Below, one piece after another: positions 26,821 to 34,779 of a stretch of DNA of 64,000 nucleotides. Below the pieces are notes generated by a model, which was not told the DNA's origin, made no database searches, and worked only from the letters and a program-made list of their open reading frames with translations. The stretch lies in NCBI GenBank assembly GCA_964250805.1, contig CAXUHG010000013.1:8118-72117 (forward strand). The letters run 5' to 3'. Within the stretch, counting starts at the first letter, position 1. Each line of letters begins with the position of its first letter. Source of the stretch: JBBQVS01 sp964250805 (GTDB lineage: Bacteria; Chloroflexota; Ktedonobacteria; Ktedonobacterales; Ktedonobacteraceae). Position numbers and translations under genes: made by a program.

Positions 26821-26921
26821 AGGGCGTGATGAAATCAGGCCCGTACACTCGTTCTCATCTCCTAACACGATGCTTTGAGGGGACGTGTAAAAGATGTACG
26901 GGCCTGATTTCATCACGCTCT
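26821..26921. repeat. dispersed palindromic element, GTAGGGRCC family
   Basis: 27-bp arms at 26821-26847 and 26895-26921 with a single mismatch. The arm reads TGTACGGGCCTGATTTCATC onward in one orientation. It is related to the half copy in the valS leader. Confidence 0.8.
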
Positions 26922-27176
26922 ATTGATTGTGTTTTCAATCATAAAAAATAAACCTCTCTTATTTGCCTTTGCTTTTAACACATAACACCTTGCAATACTA
27001 GAATTCATAAGCTATTATAGTGGAACATTTTGACTCATCTATACATCAAACGCAGTTTATATTGACAGAGATGAATGGAGAGATGTGAAAGTAGTCCGTC
27101 TATGTCTTTTTGTGAGTATCTATTCCTTTTCCTAAATTCGGTATACATCTCACTTTATTTTCTGTATATTGAAGCG
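26922..27176. other. AT-rich spacer before the toxin-antitoxin operon
   Basis: Strongly AT-rich, marking entry into the accessory region. An open frame runs through it but lacks a start signal. No feature is recognised. Confidence 0.35.
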
Positions 27177-27212
27177 TTGACAAAATATAACATATATGTT
27201 ATATTTTGTCAA
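27177..27212. promoter_or_regulatory. promoter embedded in a perfect 36-bp palindrome (toxin-antitoxin operator)
   Basis: Positions 27177-27212 form a perfect palindrome beginning TTGACAAAATATAACATA. On the + strand it contains TTGACA (27177-27182), 17 bases, then TATATT (27200-27205), so the whole promoter is inside the dyad and is mirrored on the other strand. It ends 18 bases before the toxin ATG. A DNA-binding antitoxin would be expected to bind here and autoregulate. Confidence 0.75.
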
Positions 27213-27230
27213 AGGAAGGGAGTCAGATAT

Positions 27231-27706
27231 ATGGCAAGCAACAAAATTTTTACAACAATGCATCAAATCCCTGTCGGAGATGAGGCTTGTAGAAGGGTGG
27301 CTCCCTTTTGGGATCGAGAAGTGGAACAGATTTTGAACTCTGCAAAAAAATTGAACGAACTCTTGACGACTTTGATAGCACTAGTAGCATCAAAATATAC
27401 GAAGACATTACACGTTTTCAGCGTAGTTATCAGCAAAGTGAGACTGATGGAGACCTACTCGACCGTTTCCAATACAAAATCATAGAAAACGTTAAAGGTT
27501 TGTACAGTCTCTACGAAATTTATGTAGGTCCAAAGAGTAGCTTTCGTGCATTCGTAATATTTCCTAAGCATCAAATAGGTGAGCATCGGGTAGGATACTG
27601 GGTGTACGCGTTCAAGAAACAACGCAATAACGACCGTGCTAAAATAAAATTAGCAAAGCAAGCGGCGGAGGAATGCTGGTCTTCGATAGCAGGAAAGCAA
27701 AGGTAA
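27231..27706 (+). CDS. RelE/HigB-like toxin, reading frame broken at a -1 slippery site
   Basis: The frame opens at ATG 27231 behind AAAGGAAGGGAG and reads to ...VEQILNSAKK, then would run into a stop about 16 codons later. A 7-A run at 27344-27350 is phased A AAA AAA in the zero frame. A -1 shift there continues as IERTLDDFDSTSSIKIYEDI and on to 27706, giving a 159-residue product. The shifted part (SYQQSETDGDLLDR, FRAFVIF, VYAFKKQRNNDRAKIKLAKQ) resembles RelE/HigB, Gp49-like toxins. It precedes an XRE antitoxin by 24 bases, the HigBA order. The shift may be programmed, an inactivating mutation, or a homopolymer sequencing error. Confidence 0.65.
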
Positions 27707-27730
27707 GCTTTATTGGAAAGGACCAAAGGC

Positions 27731-28294
27731 ATGGCAAAGATAGCAGATTATATAATTCGGAAACTGAAAGACGAAAAAAACGGTATGGCAAATACCGTGG
27801 AATACATGAGATCAGCATTTTTCTCATCGGCAGTAGATGCATTGTTTTATGCACGTCGTAAGTCTAAACTTACACAGGAGCAAGTCGCTCAAAAATTGGG
27901 GAAGAAACAGGAGGCAATTGCTCGCTGGGAAGCCGATGTAGATGGCAAAATGTCGTTGCGTCAATACTTTGATTTAGCTATTGCTTCTGGTATGGTGCCG
28001 CTTAACATGGTGCTTGAACCGATTGAATCTGTCCGCGACTTTGTAATAGAAAACCCCGAAGCACCACAGACACCATATATTTATTCTGATTGGCTACAAA
28101 AGAGGCGTGAGCCGATAACACAACAGGCTATTATTCTTCAAGCAAAGAACTCTGCAAGGGAACCAACTCATTCGACAGCAGAAGAAAGAGCACAGGCAGT
28201 GAAAGCTGTGGATCAACAATTAAAGCAGGAGCGGTTAGCAATCAACGATAACATTACAAGTTCTCCTGCTATCACTCCTTCAATGAGTAGCTGA
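27731..28294 (+). CDS. XRE family antitoxin-like regulator (HigA-like)
   Basis: A 187-residue protein. An HTH of the XRE type is visible at about residues 41-85 (SKLTQEQVAQKLGKKQEAIARWEADVDGKMSL). An N-terminal helical extension precedes it, and a long polar tail rich in Gln, Ala and Lys follows. The ATG at 27731 is preferred over a TTG 18 bases earlier. It follows the toxin by 24 bases. It probably neutralises the toxin and represses the palindromic promoter; this is inferred from layout. Confidence 0.78.
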   Translation: MAKIADYIIRKLKDEKNGMANTVEYMRSAFFSSAVDALFYARRKSKLTQEQVAQKLGKKQEAIARWEADVDGKMSLRQYFDLAIASGMVPLNMVLEPIESVRDFVIENPEAPQTPYIYSDWLQKRREPITQQAIILQAKNSAREPTHSTAEERAQAVKAVDQQLKQERLAINDNITSSPAITPSMSS

Positions 28295-28338
28295 TTCAAG
28301 TTACTTACTAGTAAACAAGAAAGAGATAGTTTTATAAA

Positions 28339-29040
28339 ATGCCTGAACAAATAAAGGTAGTTACAAGCCGAAGAGCTTATGAGTTTAATCCTGATGACTT
28401 GCGCTTATCAATGTTAAGTATTAAGCCGATACAAGAACTCATCCAACAAAACTTTCAATTTCAAGCATCTGCATATGGTACTCCATTTCCAACATTCGGA
28501 GATGTTCCTGCTACAATTCCACCGGGTTTGGTTTTCAATACAGGTGCTTGGCTTTCTGTCGAAGAACCGATAGTCCCCATTCGATTTCTACACATCGAAC
28601 AGAGCCGAATTGTTATTGACGTAGGTGGACTATCAACTGCTATTACCACGATCTTTCATCATCTAACCGAGATTCTCTCTCAGTTACATGCTCCTGACGG
28701 ATCGCCAGTAATAGGTGAACCTAAGCGTGTTCTTGATTACTCAGAGATTACCGCTCATTTTCCTGTTTCTTTAGATGCTATGCTCAAGCCTTCTCTGCAG
28801 CAGGTGTTCAGTAGAGCTATCGGTAAAAGTGGCTCAGTTTTAATTCCTTCGCTCGCTTTACAAGCCCATCCTGATAATGAAATGCTTGCGGCGGTCCCTG
28901 GTGCTAATGATAGTAGAGTCTTTACATTTACTCTACGTTCAGGGACACGACCAGAAGAACACGTATACTTTAGCGGTGCTCCTCTTGACTCCGAGGCTCA
29001 TCTACAATACTTAGATGAGTTAGAAATGGCTCTTATGTAA
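28339..29040 (+). CDS. hypothetical protein downstream of the antitoxin
   Basis: A 233-residue soluble protein, not recognised. It has mixed alpha/beta composition, several Pro-rich loops (PFPTFGDVPATIPPG) and a segment IVIDVGGLSTAITTIF. It starts 44 bases after the antitoxin in the same direction and shares its AT-rich composition, so it may be a third member of the operon. No catalytic or binding motif is evident. Confidence 0.6.
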   Translation: MPEQIKVVTSRRAYEFNPDDLRLSMLSIKPIQELIQQNFQFQASAYGTPFPTFGDVPATIPPGLVFNTGAWLSVEEPIVPIRFLHIEQSRIVIDVGGLSTAITTIFHHLTEILSQLHAPDGSPVIGEPKRVLDYSEITAHFPVSLDAMLKPSLQQVFSRAIGKSGSVLIPSLALQAHPDNEMLAAVPGANDSRVFTFTLRSGTRPEEHVYFSGAPLDSEAHLQYLDELEMALM

Positions 29041-29432
29041 TCAGCTATCTCCTCAAAAGTTATAGTACGGGTGGCCTCTATAATGAAGCTCATCTCTCTA
29101 TCATTTATTCAACCATCGAGAACAAAACCGCACCCGTACATTTTTGCCCTCTCTCCTCTTCATCTTGCAATACCTCCATTCATACGCTACACTAGTACAA
29201 CATCTGAATGGTAGCAACTGGTTTATCACACCGATCAATGAACAAGGTAGGGACCGATTTATCGCGTCCTCGTCCCGATTCGCAATGTTAGTAGGAATTG
29301 AGGGACGTACCCAATGGTGGAAAACGGAATCAATGGAAATGAGGACGCGATAAATCGGTCCCTACAAGACATTGTGGTCAGGTACCCGAATCAACAATCT
29401 TATTTCATAGAGTAGATAGAGAGCAAATAATC
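29041..29432. repeat. intergenic region with two inverted repeats
   Basis: GTACGGGTG (29065-29073) pairs with CACCCGTAC (29131-29139). A full GTAGGGRCC family element has perfect 25-bp arms at 29247-29271 and 29341-29365; its arm core is identical to that of the element at 12754. They separate the toxin-antitoxin operon from the restriction-modification remnant. Confidence 0.8.
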
Positions 29433-30278
29433 ATGACCGAACTGATGTGGGATGGCAAGTACAAGAATGGGAAAAAGGTCGGCCCTGTACGTATCGCCCT
29501 CCCCTTCCAACCCGTCGAGACCGTGAACGAGACGGCACAGCAGCGACAACTCACCCTTGACATGCTCTTCGCCGGACGCGACCCCGAATGGCGCAACCGC
29601 CTCATCTGGGGCGACAAGAAGTACGTGCTACCAAGTTTGCTCCCCGAATTCGCAGGTAAGGTCAACCTGATTTACATTGATCCCCCTTTCGCTACCGGTG
29701 CAGATTTCTCGTTTACCACTACTATTCCTGAAAGTGATGCTACTTTCGTAAAAGAACCTAGCATGATAGAGCAAAAAGCGTATCGTGATACATGGGGACA
29801 AGGGTTAGATGGATATTTACAATGGTTTTATGAAACATCTGTAATGCTCCGCGAACTTCTCAGTGAGGATGGAAGTATTTATGTGCATTGTGATTGGAGA
29901 GTAAGTGGACACATTAGATTAGTATTAAACGACTTCGAGTACGAATTCGCACGATTTCTTGAAAATGCGAAGGATGTACACGCATTCTCAAAGCTACCTC
30001 AGCAATTCGGCTTCTCAATCGAGTACACAGACAACAACGCCAACCTGCGCTACTACTACCCCGATTTCGTCGTCAAGAACGAGCTAGGCGAAATGTGGCT
30101 CGTCGAGACCAAAGGCCAGGAATCGCTCGAAGTCGCCTTCAAAGATCGAGCCGCTCAGTTGTGGTGCGAGAACGCAACAAAGCTCACAGGCGAGCGATGG
30201 CGATACGTGAAGGTGCCACAAAAAGAGTATGTGAAGCTGCAACCTGTGGAGTTCTGGGATTTGGCGGCGTTCGCATAG
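29433..30278 (+). pseudogene. in-frame fusion remnant of type III restriction-modification genes (mod N-terminus joined to res C-terminus)
   Basis: Residues 1-167 match the start of a type III DNA methyltransferase: RNRLIWGDKKYVLPSLLPEF, then the catalytic DPPF (83-86) in YIDPPFATGADF, and the later SIYVHCDW-SGHIRLVLND segment. From about residue 168 the sequence becomes the C-terminal endonuclease end of the Res subunit: EYEFARFLENAKDV, then the PD-(D/E)XK motif with PD at 210-211 and ETK at 225-227. Everything between (the Mod target recognition and SAM-binding region, and the Res helicase) is missing, so several kilobases were deleted in frame. At 281 residues it is far shorter than either parent. 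Modification activity is surely lost; a nuclease-like fold may persist. The middle (about 29690-29940) is visibly more AT-rich than both ends. Confidence 0.82.
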
Positions 30279-30408
30279 GATAGATTAAGAAAGGTATTGA
30301 GCCATGCCGAAGAGGTTAGTGAATAAAAAAGACTATAGAAGCTGGGCAACCTTCTTCATCTTTCAATGCTTGCCCCAAAAAAACAATTTCCCTCTCTTGC
30401 TATTCAAT
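30279..30408. other. short region after the restriction-modification remnant
   Basis: It contains a 38-codon open frame from ATG 30304 (MPKRLVNKKDYRSW) behind AAGAAAGG. This may be the stump of a further gene of the island. There is too little to classify. Confidence 0.3.
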
Positions 30409-31029
30409 TTATATGAGTGAAAAAGCAGGCAATGCCTGTGCTAAGCCACTCATCAGTACGCGTGTCGCTTGGTTTGCCAGCTCTTCTGGTGACACGTGCA
30501 TCGTCTGCTCGTCCCATTGACGGAAACATTGGAAGCCAGTCCCAAAAATCGCCCAACTTGTGACTAGGGCAACCGTTTCCAAATCCACCTGCTGATCCTG
30601 TCCAGCACTAACAACTGTCTTGAAGCCTTGCAAGAGCAGTTCAAAGAGGGCTTCTTGCAGGGTTGTTACCACGAGAGGAATCAGCGACCGATCAGCTGAT
30701 CGAGTCAACGGGTGTAACTGCGTGAACCATTCAACGACGCTCTGAATGAGCATGCGGAACGTGCCGAGGTTCCAAGTATCTGAGATGTGTACGGTACTCG
30801 CGACACGCTGCTGAAATTGCTCACGGAGCCAATATTCCAGGATCGCATACTTGTCCTCAAAATGAGTATAAAAGGTGCCTCGATTGACTCTTGCCCGCTC
30901 CGTAATATCCTGTACCGTCATCGCGTGAAAGCCCTTTTCCGAGAAGAGGTCAGAAAAGGCTTGCAGCAAAAGTTGCCGGGTCCGTAGGACGCGTGGGTCT
31001 TCTCTCTCATGAATCTTTCTCTGTTCCAT
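30409..31029 (-). CDS. TetR/AcrR family transcriptional regulator
   Basis: A 206-residue regulator. The N-terminal HTH (TRQLLLQAFSDLFSEKGFHAMTVQDITERARVNRGTFYTHFEDK) is typical, followed by a helical ligand-binding domain. The ATG has AAGGAGCAT upstream. It is divergent from the metallo-beta-lactamase-fold gene at 31318 and is the likely repressor of it and itself. The ligand is unknown. Confidence 0.9.
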   Translation of the reverse strand: MEQRKIHEREDPRVLRTRQLLLQAFSDLFSEKGFHAMTVQDITERARVNRGTFYTHFEDKYAILEYWLREQFQQRVASTVHISDTWNLGTFRMLIQSVVEWFTQLHPLTRSADRSLIPLVVTTLQEALFELLLQGFKTVVSAGQDQQVDLETVALVTSWAIFGTGFQCFRQWDEQTMHVSPEELANQATRVLMSGLAQALPAFSLI

Positions 31030-31317
31030 ATGCTCCTTCGTCTGTTTTCAACAATCTGCTCCATGTGTGGTCTAACCAACAGAAACCCCTCTTTGTTCAA
31101 TATTTGGATGGGCTTCTCTGGTAGTATTGTATCCAACAGGGAGCTATTCAACAACTCTTCTCGGCTCCCTGTGCCAACAGACCGAAAACGAAGTGTCCTT
31201 CTTCGTCGGAGAAAGGCGACTGAAAGAAGGGTTTCGAGGCGCGAACTCGACCGACAAGGATGCTTTCATCTCATTGAGGAGTGTTGTACACCTATAGTTA
31301 CGATTGGAGAAGATAGA
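31030..31317. promoter_or_regulatory. TetR - MBL hydrolase divergent control region
   Basis: It contains a hairpin or operator candidate ACAGGGAGC (31136-31144) with GCTCCCTGT (31164-31172), 19 bases apart, about 110 bases from the regulator start. Promoter boxes were not fixed. Confidence 0.4.
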
Positions 31318-32223
31318 ATGTCTCAATATACTAACCGTCCCCCCATAGTTCAACCAGAATTGGTCCGCGAAGTTGCTCCGGGGGTCATGGTGATTCCTGA
31401 CCAGTACATTAACCTAGTGCCCAACGTTGGGATCGTGATTGGCACAGACGCCGTGCTCGTCATTGAGAGCGGCCTGGGGAGAGAAAATGGTCAACGCGTA
31501 CTCCAAAAAGCAATGGAGATAGCAGGATCGAAGTCACTCTTGCTTACCACGACCCACTTTCATCCCGAACATGCCTTTGGCAATCAAGCCTTCAAAGGTC
31601 ATGCCACCATTCTGACCAATACCACTCAGGCAGACGAACTGCGGGAAAAAGGAGTCACCTACCTGAACATGTTTCGTGGTTTGGGTCCCGATGTCGCCAA
31701 GGCACTCGAAGGGGTGGAATTGGTGATGCCAGATGAAACCTATCAAGGGGAAAAAATCATCGACTTGGGTGGCAAGCAGGTGGTGTTACACGAACTGACG
31801 GGTGGTCATACCCGTGGTGACCAGATCATTTTTCTCCCACACGAGCAGGTGCTTTTCACAGGCGACCTTGTGGAGAACCACTCATTCCCCATTTTCTCTG
31901 ATCATGATGCGAGTCCTAATCGCTGGATCGAGGAAATTGCGTATATGATGCATCTTTCTCCGGTAACAGTGGTTCCAGGGCATGGGGAGCTAGGAAAAGT
32001 CGAACTGATGCAGGAGTTTCAATATCTCTTGGTCTTTGTTCGCGAGGAAGTGAACCGACGTATCAAGGGGGGACAGACGCTTGAGGTCATCGACAAGGAA
32101 GCTGCCCAGAGCATTAAAGGACGTTACAAGGATTGGGGAAACGATCTGTGGATTCCTTTTGAAATCCGCAACGCATATGCAGAGCTGACAGGAACACCAC
32201 TGAAATTGCCAGCTCTCTTCTAG
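31318..32223 (+). CDS. MBL fold metallo-hydrolase
   Basis: A 301-residue metallo-beta-lactamase-fold hydrolase. The metal-binding motif is THFHPEHAFGN, an HxHxEH variant of HxHxDH. Later ligands are GHTRGDQ, FTGDLVEN and VVPGHGELG, all present. The quinoprotein-relay/SoxH-like subgroup carries this HFHPEH form. The ATG at 31318 has GGAGAAGA upstream; the frame is open further upstream but without signals. It is probably controlled by the divergent TetR. No signal peptide is seen, so it is cytoplasmic. The substrate is unknown. Confidence 0.87.
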   Translation: MSQYTNRPPIVQPELVREVAPGVMVIPDQYINLVPNVGIVIGTDAVLVIESGLGRENGQRVLQKAMEIAGSKSLLLTTTHFHPEHAFGNQAFKGHATILTNTTQADELREKGVTYLNMFRGLGPDVAKALEGVELVMPDETYQGEKIIDLGGKQVVLHELTGGHTRGDQIIFLPHEQVLFTGDLVENHSFPIFSDHDASPNRWIEEIAYMMHLSPVTVVPGHGELGKVELMQEFQYLLVFVREEVNRRIKGGQTLEVIDKEAAQSIKGRYKDWGNDLWIPFEIRNAYAELTGTPLKLPALF

Positions 32224-32393
32224 TAGTACGATTTGGCTTGAGTACTGTCCGAAAGACCATAAAACTGCCACGTTTGCATCAGCGAGGCTACGGGAGAACC
32301 AAGATATGCGTCATCCTCTTGTTTCGTACAGACACATGGAATACAGTAGGTGGAAGAAGACAAGCAGCAGACAGAAACAAGAAAGAAGAGAGT

Positions 32394-32804
32394 ATGGATC
32401 AGAGGAATTCCCATGAACGCTTCTTAGAAGAAGACGCGACAGTTGAGCAACAATGGCAAGCGTTGAGCCTGAATAACCAGGAGTGGTTTACCCGCTCGGC
32501 GCGAGCCAAGTCGAAAGAAACGGTTCGCGAAGAGGACATCATGTGGACGAGCGGGTATCTGGTTGTTTCTTCCGTCAACCCTCTTCTGATTGGCAACCAG
32601 TTAGATCGCGTGCTTCAGTGGTATCGAGGTCAACATCCTCTGGAGGGGGCGATCTGCTGGTACCTCACCGCAACTCCTCCAGGCGACCTTGCCGCGCGTT
32701 TACTGGCTCGCGGGTTTGAACCAAACTGGCAACTGCACTGGATGTGGTGCGACCTTCGGAATCTTCCAAATCAGCGCGTCCCTTCTTTGAGGCGACCGCA
32801 TTAG
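32394..32804 (+). pseudogene. truncated GNAT-like N-terminal domain
   Basis: A 136-residue frame starting behind AAGAAGAGAG. WYLTATPPGDLAARLLARGFEPNWQLHWMW resembles the N-terminal domain of two-domain GNAT acetyltransferases. The acetyl-CoA binding domain (RxxGxG) is absent: the frame shifts and stops shortly after 32750. It is probably a decayed gene, though the remaining domain could still be expressed. Confidence 0.5.
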
Positions 32805-33096
32805 GATGGGCACAGCATTTTCAGCGTGTGGAAATGATTCCACTCATTGAACAGCATCGCGCGAGCCAAAGGAAACGTGATTCCTAAAGAGATTTTCTGA
32901 CAGATTCAGTACCAAATACATGCTCTTGATAAGAAACACGTCGCCACTCTCTCCATTTTCCACATAAAGATAACACTCTTTCAATGACAGATATTGATTT
33001 TTGTCATTCCATAGGTTATACTACTATCATCCATTCAGAATAAATAATCTTTTACTAGGAAACTTTCAAAGCATATAAAAAAGAGGAACAGAGAAG
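32805..33096 (+). promoter_or_regulatory. promoter and operator candidate for AKR-tetR operon
   Basis: TTGATT (32994-32999), 17 bases and TATACT (33017-33022) form a sigma-70 promoter. A dyad AATGACA (32983-32989) / TGTCATT (33002-33008) covers the -35 box, a likely site for the TetR protein encoded at 34107. The rest of the interval is AT-rich without genes. Confidence 0.6.
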
Positions 33097-34110
33097 ATGA
33101 TTACACGTGTACTTGGAATGCATGGTCCTGAGGTATCGGCTATTGGTCTAGGCTGCTCAAGCATGTCTGACACAGCCGGGTTAGCAAATGAGACTGAAAG
33201 CATCGCAACGATTCATGAGGCACTCGATAGTGGTATTACTCTGATTGACACAGCCGATTTCTACGGTATGGGACATAACGAGATGCTGCTACGTGATGTA
33301 CTACGTGGACGGGCGCGTGAGCAGGTCATTATCAGTGACAAGTTCGGAGGGTTGCGTACACCCAATGGCAGCTTTATCGGCACCGATGGTCGTCCTGCTT
33401 CTGTCAAGAACTTTCTTGCCTACACCCTGCGCCGACTTGACACCGATTACGTTGACATCTATCGTCTCGCACGCCTTGATCCAGATGTACCCATTGAAGA
33501 TACCATTGGTGCTATCGCGGACATGGTAAAGGCTGGGTACGTTCGTTACATTGGCCTCTCCGAGGTTGGGGCCGCCACGATACGACGCGCACAGGCCGTA
33601 CATCCCATTTGCGACGTACAACTCGAGTACTCGTTGCTCTCGCGCGATATCGAGGCAGACATTCTCCCCACATGCCGCGAGCTTGGCATCGGTATCACGG
33701 CTTATGCCGTCCTGTCACACGGCCTTCTTAGTGGACAATGGTCGAAAGATCGCTTACATGCACCTGATGATTTCCGCAGTTTCAGTCCTCGCTTCAGCCG
33801 TGCTAACCTCGATCACAACCTTACTCTTGTTGAGGCGTTGCGCTCGATTGCAGAGGCAAAGGGTGCCACCGTCTCACAGATTGCTATTGCCTGGGTGCTT
33901 ATGCGTGGACAGGATATTGTGCCCCTGATCGGCGCACGTCGGCGCGAGAGCCTCATTGAGTCCTTAAAGTCCCTCGACCTAACATTGACCGCCGATGATC
34001 TTGCTCAGATCGAGCGAGCTATCCCGGCAGGAGCAGCCGCAGGTGAACGTTACCCTGCACCACTGATGGCTCTGCTCGATAGTGAACAAGGTCGAGAGCA
34101 GAACCGATGA
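33097..34110 (+). CDS. aldo/keto reductase
   Basis: A 337-residue NADPH-dependent oxidoreductase of the AKR superfamily. GITLIDTADFYGMGHNE holds the catalytic Asp and Tyr, and VIISDKFGG the Lys. The position of the catalytic His reads DIYRLARLDP, with Ala in place of the usual His (compare HRVDP). C-terminal LIGARRRESL is the cofactor phosphate-binding segment. Missing the His suggests altered chemistry, although a subgroup with this change appears to exist. The last four bases overlap the following tetR gene (ATGA). Confidence 0.88.
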   Translation: MITRVLGMHGPEVSAIGLGCSSMSDTAGLANETESIATIHEALDSGITLIDTADFYGMGHNEMLLRDVLRGRAREQVIISDKFGGLRTPNGSFIGTDGRPASVKNFLAYTLRRLDTDYVDIYRLARLDPDVPIEDTIGAIADMVKAGYVRYIGLSEVGAATIRRAQAVHPICDVQLEYSLLSRDIEADILPTCRELGIGITAYAVLSHGLLSGQWSKDRLHAPDDFRSFSPRFSRANLDHNLTLVEALRSIAEAKGATVSQIAIAWVLMRGQDIVPLIGARRRESLIESLKSLDLTLTADDLAQIERAIPAGAAAGERYPAPLMALLDSEQGREQNR

Positions 34111-34697
34111 GCGACGAAATACTCACTCGCGAACGTATTCTCGAAGCAGCGGAGGAGGTACTCCGTCGCTTCGGGCTTGCTAAAACGACGGTTGTCGATG
34201 TTGCTCGCGCCCTTGGAGTGAGTCATGGTAGCATCTACCGACACTTCCCAAGCAAAACTGCACTACGCGATGCCGTTGCCGAGCATTGGCTGGCTGAAAA
34301 GTTAGTGCCGCTTACCATGATAGCGAACGAGGATGGACCGGCCCCAGAGCGTCTGCGCCGCTGGCTCAATGTTTTGTGTTCGCAACGCAAATATGCGCTT
34401 GAAGACCCTGAGTTATACGCGACGTACAAGGAACTTGCTAGCGAGGCAAGAGACGTAGTAAGGGTACACGTCGCTACCCTCACCGAGCAAATAGCGCATA
34501 TCATTAGCGACGGAGTTGCCCAGGGGAAGTTCGCCACCGAGAATCCCTTCGTTTCCGCTCAGGCGGTACTCACCGCAACAACCCGCTTCCACCATCCAGC
34601 CCTCGCCGCTGAGTGGTCTGATCCCGACATCGACGCCGCGTTCGACGGCGTTTGGTCCCTGATTATGGTTGGCCTTAGTCCGCGCAACATTTCATAG
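34107..34697 (+). CDS. TetR family transcriptional regulator
   Basis: A 196-residue regulator. The HTH region RERILEAAEEVLRRFGLAKTTVVDVARALGVSHGSIYRHFPSK is clear and is followed by a helical domain. It is translationally coupled to the aldo/keto reductase through an ATGA overlap and probably autoregulates that operon. It ends shortly before a strong hairpin terminator. Confidence 0.9.
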   Translation: MSDEILTRERILEAAEEVLRRFGLAKTTVVDVARALGVSHGSIYRHFPSKTALRDAVAEHWLAEKLVPLTMIANEDGPAPERLRRWLNVLCSQRKYALEDPELYATYKELASEARDVVRVHVATLTEQIAHIISDGVAQGKFATENPFVSAQAVLTATTRFHHPALAAEWSDPDIDAAFDGVWSLIMVGLSPRNIS

Positions 34698-34715
34698 TAA
34701 TGAGGAATTTCTAAC

Positions 34716-34767
34716 AGACAAGGTAATGAGAGCAGACATTTTGATGTCCGCTCTCATTACCTTGTCT
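34716..34767. terminator. bidirectional hairpin terminator
   Basis: The inverted repeat AGACAAGGTAATGAGAGC and its complement, with one mismatch below the loop, lies between the convergent tetR and SDR genes. Confidence 0.8.
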
Positions 34768-34779
34768 CATACATTGCTT

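Noticed and set aside
27375..27400. Stimulatory stem-loop for frameshifting
   Set aside because: TTTGAT/ATCAAA can pair, but the stem is weak and lies farther from the slippery site than usual, so it was not listed as a feature.
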